Shown here one piece after another: positions 55,730-64,000 of a DNA stretch of 64,000 bases. Under the pieces are notes generated by a model that worked only from the letters and a program-made list of their open reading frames with translations, was not told the origin of the DNA and made no database searches. Position numbers and translations under genes: made by a program. The DNA comes from Adineta ricciae (lineage: Eukaryota; Rotifera; Eurotatoria; Adinetida; Adinetidae): assembly GCA_905250025.1 (NCBI GenBank), contig CAJNOJ010000426.1:1-64000 (forward strand), read 5' to 3'. Numbering within the stretch: position 1 is the stretch's first letter; each line of letters starts with the position of its first letter.

Positions 55730-58700
55730 ATGTTAAAGTTTAGCTGGATTTTATTCGAAATTCAATTGATACATTTTAATCTGTGTTCTGCACGCATCCT
55801 CCTTTACGACACAGAAGACAGCGCTTTGGAGCAGTTCGATTGCATACACTACACCGCCTACGGAGAGCGAGTTTCCTATTGTCGTCGAGTACTCACGGAA
55901 ACGTTCACGATTGGATGGGAATATACTTCGTGTCTCAACGATGGTACTATGTGGACTTTTAAAGAATTACTTGACGGAAAAAAGAAGCCAAGCGATGTAC
56001 TAAGTTGGAGTTCGAGTGTTGAAAGGGCAGATAATTACGCTAGTCTTTACTATAATCGTTCCTGGAAATGTAGTGAATGTTGGTTATGCCAGTGCAAACC
56101 AGGAACGTTCGGTACTTTTTGTCAATATCAACTTACTCATGAAGCTCATTCATTTGAAGAAAGCATCAAAGCACAATTTCAACAGAAAGAATCTGATCGA
56201 TGGGGTATTCAGCAGCACGGTAATATTCTTTGTTATGTAACACTAAAATGCAATCATGGTCAATTGTGCTTGGATTGGAGAGACATCTGCGACGGTTACC
56301 AACAATGTATGCACGGTCTCGACGAAGAAAACTGTGATTTACTTGAATTCAATGAATGTGAAGTAGATGAATACCGATGCGACAATGGAATGTGTATTGC
56401 TGAAGAGTTTTGGCTTGATGGAGTTCTCAATCCTTTCAATATCACTGGAGACAACACATATCCAAGTAAGGATCTATCTTACCGAAACATTTCCTGCATA
56501 TTTCGAATCATTTTAGTTGAAACAGATTGTATGGATTGGACGGATGAGACTTGGGGACGCAGCGGCTATTGGTGTCCTACAAATCCACGTAATATAGAAT
56601 GTGATGAACATATAACACCGCTTCATGCATGGTCCTGTGGAGATGGTCAGTTTATCGAATGGAAAGAGCGCATGAAATTTCAACAAATCATACCACCAGA
56701 TGATACGTGTTATAATCTGAGAAATCTATATTATCTATGCGAATTAGCTCGACCTCAGCCATTATGGACGTTTAGGAACGGTATGTGTAACAATCAAGTT
56801 GGGTATGATGATCTATCGCGGGATATGAACATGCAATTAGACAATACAACAAGATGTACGTACGTTATGCGATGCGGATTATCTAACGGATTTGAACGTG
56901 ATTGCCCTTGCAATTATAAAAATTGTTCATCAATACTGACTACTGTTTGTAACAGAGAATTAATCTATACGTTATCAGCAAGCATTATTCGACCATATAT
57001 ACAAGGATATTATCATTGGGCTGATAAACAGGACTGGACTAATCCAGCGATGGATGAATTCCGACTCGATGGAGCCGTCAAATGTCGAGGATATGAGGCA
57101 TCAACTATTACACCATTTTCCATTGTAAGTCACGCAATAGATAAAGCTGAAGGTATTCTGTGCTTTGATAGAGATCCGCTTATTAAACGTAATTACACAT
57201 CAAAGCATAAATTTCATGAGTCGTGTTGGAGCAATGAATCATTGACGTTCAATAATCGACGTTACGCCTTCGTTGATATCTGTACCTCAGGCAGACGTAA
57301 ATGCATTTCACAATATCGAATTCAAAACAAAATTTCTGATTGCACTGACTCTCAGGATGAAGATGCATCATTAACATTGGAAAATCTGTGTTGGAATCTT
57401 CGAAAACATCGCTTCCGATGTTCTTCTCAGCAACCTTCCTGCATCAGTGTACAACATTTTCATAGCGGATATGCTTTATGCAAAAATCTGTTCGATGAAA
57501 ACTTATATGGCACAGGTGTCAAATTAAACACTATTGCTTGTCTCTTTAGAGAAGATCCCAACTGCTCATTATTGAAAAAATACATTAGCAACTCGTGGAT
57601 GAATATTTCGAAAGAGAATGATCCAGTCGCAGTGCATCCTAGTAAACCGACTACTCGTCTACAGCATCATTACTATTGTGATACTATCTGGCAGTTGCCT
57701 GACCGATCAGACGAATCGAGCATCTTTTGTAAAGACTGGATATGTTTACCCCATCAGTATCAATGTAGAACAGGACAATGCATCAGTCTGGCTTGGGTTT
57801 GCGATGGCGAATGGGATTGTTCCGATGCATCCGATGAAGAAGCCATAGTTCTTAATCAACCATGGTCGAGTCACAATGAACGGCTGAACTCGACTCTAGC
57901 TGAACGCGTTAAGAATTGTGTGATGCGATATTCCAAACAACTATTTTCTAACTTATGCAATGCTTTTGAATATCCTTGCTATCCAGCAAATATAACAAAA
58001 CTGTCGGATGTTCTCAACGGCACTCAACGCCCCTGCATCGATTTGAATCAAATTGGAGATGGTGTTTCCGATTGCTACATGAGTCTTGATGAAAGAAATT
58101 TAGTTTCCATCCGCGATAATAATGAAATGCTCGGATTTAATTTTCGCTGTAGTGGAAATTCCTACGAACGATATCCATGGGCTTGTCTAGACCAATACTC
58201 GTGTTTTGATCCTATACTATGTTCGTATAAGAGCTGGGATAAAACATTTTGTTTCGGTAGGACAGATGTCGTTTGTTTCAATAAAACATGCGCAATACAC
58301 GCACGATGCGACGGTGTCCATGATTGCTTACCTCATGGCAAAGATGAATATTGGTGTGCTCCGGAAACTGCAAGGTACTCATTACAACCATATCGTCAAA
58401 CTAAAACGCTAGTACCAGCACAACGATACTTGCATTGGTTTCTCTTTCCAACACCACATGCACCCCGTGTTATACCAAAGTTAAATAAACAATCTGACCA
58501 TTTCTATGCACATTCTTATATATGTAATCGTGGTGTTGCTATAATAGATCATAACCGTACGATTTTCTGTTTTTGTCCACCTGCTTATTACGGATTCAAC
58601 TGTGAATATTTCGCCGATCGAATCACTGTTGTCACTCGACTAGATCGAACGACGTTACCGAAATTCCTTCAAAATGTTACATTGATAATTCAAACAACTT

Positions 58701-60922
58701 TGCTGTTTGATGGTAACGTCATAGATCATCACGAATTTTATTCCGATCCCGCTTTTGACGATAAACTTAAACAAAGATTCTATCTTATTTACTCACGTTC
58801 AAATGTCATGTTGGAACACAAAAAATCACGATATCTGAATCGATCAGATATTATCGAAAACCACCCGTACGCAGTTCACTTCGACGTTTATTACCAACCA
58901 AAGAATGAATCAGTGCCTGAAGAATTAGGCTCATGGCATTACCCAGTCTATTTTGATTTTCTTCCTGTACATCGGTTAGCACCTGTACTTAAGTTTCCTG
59001 CTTGGTTCAATGATACTACGAATTCTCCATGCCAAAACAATACTTGTCCACTGAATACTTATTGTAAACCGCTCTTCACGATTAATACCAATACGATGAA
59101 GTACTATTGTTCTTGTAAAAGTGGATTTTATGGCAAGAAATGCCAACAATATCAATCCAAATGTGAAACATATTGTGCAAACGATTCCATTTGCAAATAC
59201 AAGCATCGTGGAATTTTGTCCAACACAGAAAATCCGTTTTGCATTTGTCCGTTGAATCGTTTTGGATCGCGATGTCATTTACGTCATGAGGAATGTGACG
59301 AAAATGTATGTCTGAATAATGGAACATGTCATGTGACTCGTGATCCAAGCGGAGAGCGATCATTTGTTTGTATTTGTTCGTCCTTCTTTTTCGGATATCG
59401 ATGTCAAGAAGAAAGAGCGTCTGTTCGAGTTAAAATTGTTGATTTAACATTTACTCAACCAGTCGCGGTGCTTGCACAATTCTTTGATGTTCATAATCGT
59501 TCTTTCGAACTACAGTTTCGTCATCAAATAGTTTATACACATGTACCGACAACTATTCTTTACAATCATGACCAAACATTTGTTCCAACCATAGGCGTTC
59601 TTCAAATCTATGAGCACTCTTCAGAAACACCTTTATACTATATCATGTATATTCAATATTCGATTCCTCAAATCAATGTTACATCATCACCTGCTCATTG
59701 TCCAAATGTATCTAGTATCGTGACATTGCCATTCAGCGTTTACAAATATCATCATATCTGTCGGAATAATTCGAATTTATTCTGTTTCTACGATTTGTAT
59801 TATCTTTGTATTTGTGAGCAAGATCACTACCGTGTGAATTGATTTCACTATGCAACTCATCCTGGACTTTATGGTTGTAATTTCTGTTTATCAAATGGTA
59901 AGTGTGTGAAAGGTTCCCCGCATCAATCGACTGATTTTGTTTGTGTTTGTCCTGCTTGTCATCAAGGAAAACGTTGTGAATATAGTTTACAAGCTTTTAG
60001 CTTTACTGTAGACTTTCTCTTCATGGATGATAGTATTAACATTCAATACTTTTATCTCGGATTTACCGGTGTATTATTTTTATTTGGAGCTTTCACAAAT
60101 CTCTGTTCGTTTTGTACTTTTATCAGACCAAAACCGCGTAAATTGAGTGTTGGCAATTATCTTCTAATAGTTTCTATTCTCAATACATGTGCTATATTTT
60201 GTCTATTCATTGAATTAATACAATCATTAGGATTCACAAGTGATGTATCATGTAAAATAAGCAATTACCTTTTATCTGTATTTACTCGATGTACGTATTG
60301 GTTAACGACATGGATTACGATAGATCGCCTTCGTACTTCTCTGTCTCCTATGAATACGACTCTAAAGAATCCAGGGATCGCAATCTTCTTCAGTATAATC
60401 AGCCTTGTTTTATTATTTGTGATGGATGTACATGAACTTATCGTTTTTAAACAAATCAAACAATTTGATTCTTCTAAAACTCATTGCGTAATTGACTTAA
60501 CTCAACCAATAATAGCTACGTATAATCGTATATCTACGATTTGTCATTATATTATTCCATTTCTGGTACAAGCCATTTCAATTAGTCTTCTCATACTATT
60601 TATTGCACGAAGTCGCGCGAAGACAACTGGACATAAACTTACATTTCGACAAGTATTGATGAAGCAATTTTATACTCAAAAAGAACTTTATATTACACCT
60701 ACTATCATCGTACTATCAGCCTTACCTCAAATTATTTTATCAACTGTTTTAGCTTGTAATACAGAACTAAGCAATTCACAGCGGCATCTACTTCGAATCG
60801 GTTACTTACTTGCATTTACTCCTCAAGCATTGGGCTTCATTCTCTATGTACTACCATCTACTGAGTATACGAAAGAATTTTCACAAACATTTTTAGGTAA
60901 AAACCTGTTGAAAAATCAGTAA
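55730..60922 (+). CDS. LDLa/EGF ectodomain 7TM receptor, copy B (one in-frame TGA at a Cys position)
   Basis: A frame of 1731 codons without introns, interrupted only by TGA at 59840-59842. Order: signal peptide (MLKFSWILFEIQLIHFNLCS); Cys-rich N-terminal module; several LDLa repeats between about 56240 and 58360 (DICDGYQQCMHGLDEENC, CRTGQCISLAWVCDGEWDC with the acidic calcium-binding end DASDEE); EGF-like modules at about 59030-59420; a further Cys-rich module; and a rhodopsin-like 7TM domain from about 60045 (GFTGVLFLFGAFTNLCSFCT, TM3 end WLTTWITIDRL, TM6 TPTIIVLSALPQIILS, TM7 end LYVLPSTEY). The TGA replaces the Cys seen in the paralogue at 45812-47490 (NCF against N-stop-F). AATAAA lies at 60968-60973. 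Such receptors bind lipoprotein-like or protein ligands; the ligand is unknown. Confidence 0.85.
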
Positions 60923-61637
60923 AACAGGAGACGATTGCACCATTGTTTGGACTGGGTATTTGACAGCAATAAAGTTTCGTAACACGATTTTAAAATAAAA
61001 ACTATAGAATCCATCTCGAATCTGCTCGTTGAGAAATACGAGTGAGGATGTGCGTGTGAAAATACTACACGTGGATGATCGCTGAAAAAATTTGAAAATT
61101 AATAATACTATATGTTCAGCGAAATGTGTGATATCGATTGCACTGTTGTATTGAGAAATCGGCTACGCTCCTTGTGCAATTTCAATGATAATGAAAAAAT
61201 TCGAAATGACATCATATCTGTAATTATGTAGTATATAAAAGGACGAGTCTGTCTAATCGTACATTAGAATATGATACTCAGCAGTTATATAAGAAAATAT
61301 TCAAGTTATTGTTGTTCAATATAGTTTGTTAATCATCGTAGACAAATTTTGAATTGTTCTTCCATAAAGTTATGTGTTAAAATAAGGAAGAAAAATGCTA
61401 GAGAAATACAGATTAAATATTGAGTTCCATACGATCTTCCCTGTCTATGTGATATTGCTCATCTATAATATATCATATTTCATCAGATTTATAAGAAGAG
61501 CTCCTATTTTGAATAATATTCTTTCTTGAATCTCTGCTATTGACAATGTCGATGAACAGAACATATTGAATGTGATTATTTAATTTATTTAAAATAAAAT
61601 TTCGGTGCAATATATATGTATATACATAAGTTATAGT
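60923..61637. other. Intergenic, copy B, spanning the missing 11-kb block
   Basis: Holds the AATAAA of the receptor gene, about 85 bp unique to copy B (60988-61073), the junction at 61180/61181 where copy A has 11.15 kb, and two smaller gaps against copy A near 61318 and 61349. Confidence 0.6.
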
Positions 61638-62147
61638 TCATTGTTGCTTATTCGAAGTAAGCGAACATGGAACTATTTGAACACATTTACCATTGACACA
61701 CTTGGAATCAGCGCAAAGTGGATATGTTCCATTAGGACATTTCGCTTCACAGTAATCAGGATGAAAGCATGAATTACATTCTTGAGATGTATTTTTTATT
61801 TTCTTCGAGCATGGACTAATTATATGACAACTTCCATGAATACACACTGATTGAGCACAGAATGGTCCATAACCTACTTTACAATCTTCGCATATCATGG
61901 GATGTGCACATTGACTTGCATTTGTGCATTGACAAATCGAACACGGACCAACACTTCGACATGTATTATCAACACACTTGGCTGATGCACAGAGAGGACC
62001 ACAACCCGAAGGACATGATGCACGACAGAGCTCTGAATGAGGACATCTGTTAGGCATACATGATGTTGAAGAAGGATCGATGCTTGCAGGTGCACATTCA
62101 CTAACGATTACAACACAGAATAAGCAGAATATAATGCGTATTGCGAA
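61638..62147 (-). CDS. Secreted cysteine-rich protein with three repeats, copy B (start cut off)
   Basis: Matches 44954-45472 residue for residue apart from a few changes (IVSECAP, VDNTCRS, DCKVGYG, SKKIKNTSQ). The first two or three residues are lost at the join at 62148, where copy A has MFK. All cysteines of the three repeats are kept. A reading frame that seems to run from here into the LDLa/EGF gene beyond 62149 is an artefact of the join. Confidence 0.8.
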   Translation of the reverse strand, partial: FAIRIIFCLFCVVIVSECAPASIDPSSTSCMPNRCPHSELCRASCPSGCGPLCASAKCVDNTCRSVGPCSICQCTNASQCAHPMICEDCKVGYGPFCAQSVCIHGSCHIISPCSKKIKNTSQECNSCFHPDYCEAKCPNGTYPLCADSKCVNGKCVQIVPCSLTSNKQQ

Positions 62148-62148
62148 N
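62148..62148. other. Contig join (undefined base)
   Basis: A single n inside two unrelated minus-strand genes; the right-hand piece starts with a 39-nt inverted copy of its own sequence. Confidence 0.9.
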
Positions 62149-62323
62149 ATGAAATGGACATTCCATCTTATATTCAAGTTTATGTGATACGAAATAAAAA
62201 GATAGAACGAAACGAAGTTTTGCTGATGAAGTAATTTCTTCACTAACACTAGGTTCGTTGGTTGAGATTGATTTGATATCGTAGTCACATAAACTTGAAT
62301 ATAAGATGGAATGTCCATTTCAT
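62149..62323. repeat. 39-nt inverted repeat at contig end
   Basis: 62149-62187 is the exact reverse complement of 62285-62323, with a 97-nt spacer. The inner arm is genuine coding sequence (also at 47431-47470); the outer arm replaces the sequence expected from copy A. Confidence 0.85.
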
Positions 62324-64000
62324 GGAAAAAGATGGTTAACCTATTTTTTTGAAACTCACAGTTTAACCCATAAAATTCTTCGGAACAAATACACATGTAA
62401 TTCTTCGTGCCGATGATATTATCTAATAAAACACATCTTCCATGATTTTGACAAGCATTTAATGGACATTTTGATGGTAGAAGACATCGGGGACCTGCTT
62501 TGTTCGCTGGACAAATACAGATCGATCGGTTTTGCAATGCTCCAACACAAATTGAATCTTTTGAACAATCGTTACAATTGATCACTCTTTCACATTGATT
62601 TCCGGAATAGTTTGAAAGACATTGGCAAAAGAATCTGTTTGTATTTTCATATTTCATGCATTGTCCGTTGTTCAAACAAGTTAAATTGCACGAAGCAAGT
62701 GAAATCGATCGTTGAACAGCTAAATTTAGTTGCGAAACAATCCGATTGACAGGTAAAAAAAGAAATGGAATTGGTAAAAACCAACTTGTATAATAATCTA
62801 AAGAATTCTTCTCGAAAACATCAATATGAATTGAATAATTCTTCGAAAGATCTTTGGAACGATTTAAGTATAAAAGATAAATATTAAATTTTATTTTACA
62901 ACCCCAATTTGACATGAAAGTGAACTGTTCATAAGAATTTATCAAATCATCTCCATCGATTAATTTGACGAGAACCGTATAAATACTTTCCCGATTGATT
63001 GGCAAAATTCTCAACGTTAAACTAACTCGATCGTTTTGATATTGACAGTTTGAACCATAATAACTCGGAGGGCAGAAACAGACATAAGCATTATTCGAAA
63101 TGTCCGCATGAATTCCTCGATGACAAAAGCGTGCTGGTAGAAACGCTTCATGCTTATCATGAAGATCATTTGCAGTAATTTGTGAATGCTTTGTTGATAG
63201 TTTTGACGAATGTTTCTTTCTCAATAGAGGATACTCACTCGAGCCTTTCAATGTAAAGAATTTATTTTCATCTTTTCCTTTGAACATTTCGCATAAGATT
63301 CGTTCATTATCAGTGCGATTTCCATCGTGATGTTCTGAACAGGGAGATCGTTTACTATCACAGAATAATTCATCGTGATTATGAAGAAAAGGACAATCGT
63401 TTTCATTATTACATAAATACGACGCCGGAATACATTGAGGAGAATTCGAACAATGAAACATATTTCCATGCATCAGATTTGACTTATCTTTTCTACAATA
63501 ATTTAGCTCATCCGATGCACCAAAACAATCGATATTTCCATCATTCATTTTCTCCATAGGTAAACATGTGACGTTGAACTCTTCCAAGGTTATACAAGGA
63601 TATGATGTTGGAGGACATTCGAATGAAACACAGTTTTGTTCATCTTCTCCATTTGGACAAGCCCATACACCGTCACATCGTGTATAAATGTTATCGCAGG
63701 GCCAATGATGACATTCAGTTTCGTCTGTTGACGTCTGCCCATCATCAGATAAGTCGTTAATGCCGTTACAAATATCTTGATATTCAATATCATTTATATT
63801 AGTTTTCAAATATGATTCGCAGTTATCATCATCGATGATCGGAGAGAAACAAAAGTTTTCTTTTCCACTGCATTTAAAACGAAATTTATCATTTAATGAG
63901 CAACTCAAATTATAGGTTTCATCGTCATTTAAATAACAATCGTGGATTCCATCTAATAAACGATGTTTCGAAATGCATTTTGTTGAATTTGCACAACAGT
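62180..64000 (-). CDS. LDLa/EGF-7TM receptor, extracellular part (open at both ends)
   Basis: The frame is open from the window end (CCANSTKCISKHRLLDGIHD) and continues through LDLa repeats (CISKHRLLDGIHDCYLNDDE, TRCDGVWACPNGEDEQNC, CIPASYLCNNENDCPFLHNH) and EGF-like modules (YVCFCPPSYYGSNC, FFCQCLSNYSGNQC, CICPANKAGPRC, CICSEEFYGLNC). It reaches MDIPSYIQVYVTTISNQSQP and stops being reliable at the inverted repeat. 62180-62343 overlaps 47328-47490 with three or so differences, so the 7TM half of this gene is represented by 45812-47490. It is a paralogue of 55730-60922. The 5' end lies outside the window. Confidence 0.8.

Noticed and set aside
59840-59842. Selenocysteine codon at the TGA
   Set aside because: AATAAA follows only about 45 bp after the final stop of the gene, leaving no room for a normal 3' UTR SECIS element, and the site has no redox-type context.
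59834-59902. A 69-nt in-frame intron (GTGAAT to GTAAG) that would remove the TGA
   Set aside because: It would delete the EGF-type cysteines (GCNFCLSNGKC) that the paralogue keeps, and the acceptor lacks a pyrimidine tract.
61638-63908. A 756-residue fusion of LDLa/EGF and Cys-rich repeats
   Set aside because: The frame crosses the n at 62148 and a fold-back; each half matches a different gene in copy A.

Overview
The window looks like animal DNA, most probably from a bdelloid rotifer of the Adineta type. It is AT-rich, with introns of about 50 bp where I can define them. It is dominated by large families of rhodopsin-like 7TM receptors, receptors with LDLa/EGF ectodomains, and other membrane or secreted proteins. 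Decayed mariner and piggyBac transposons are present, and short GT-rich tracts resemble the bdelloid telomere repeat (TGTGGG-like). Species assignment is inference; no search was run.

The main structural fact is that the same locus appears twice, in the same orientation and interleaved. Single undefined bases at 3171, 10824, 51407 and 62148 cut the window into five pieces. Pieces 1 and 3 (1-3170 and 10825-51406) belong together: they share a 50-bp overlap and jointly encode one receptor. Pieces 2 and 4 (3172-10823 and 51408-62147) are a second copy, diverged by a few percent, of 13956-22339 and of 22969-45462. Piece 5 (62149-64000) overlaps 47328-47490. I call the long copy in 10825-51406 copy A and the other copy B. 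Allelic copies placed on one scaffold are the simplest reading.

Layout: 1-990 is a BAHD-like acyltransferase end; 1080-1720 a dead mariner; 2291-3170 plus 10825-11033 a split receptor. Copy B then carries a receptor, a beta-lactamase-like hydrolase, receptor relics and a broken membrane-protein gene. Copy A (13956-45472) has a receptor pseudogene, the same hydrolase, a gene fragment, a large ephrin-receptor-like Cys-rich membrane protein, a PAN-like secreted protein and a multiply broken LDLa/EGF/7TM receptor. An 11.15-kb block found only in copy A (32695-43844) holds a kelch-type pseudogene, a dynamin-like GTPase-kinase-RING gene and a second Cys-rich membrane protein. A receptor relic, a secreted Cys-rich repeat protein, the 3' half of another LDLa/EGF/7TM gene, a 5'-nucleotidase fragment, another receptor relic and a repeat-rich tract follow. 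Copy B resumes at 51408 with the membrane protein start, the PAN-like gene and the LDLa/EGF/7TM gene, which is open throughout except for one in-frame TGA at a conserved cysteine position.

The genes do not form a pathway. Most are surface or secreted proteins typical of expanded, fast-turnover families, and the two copies have lost different members.
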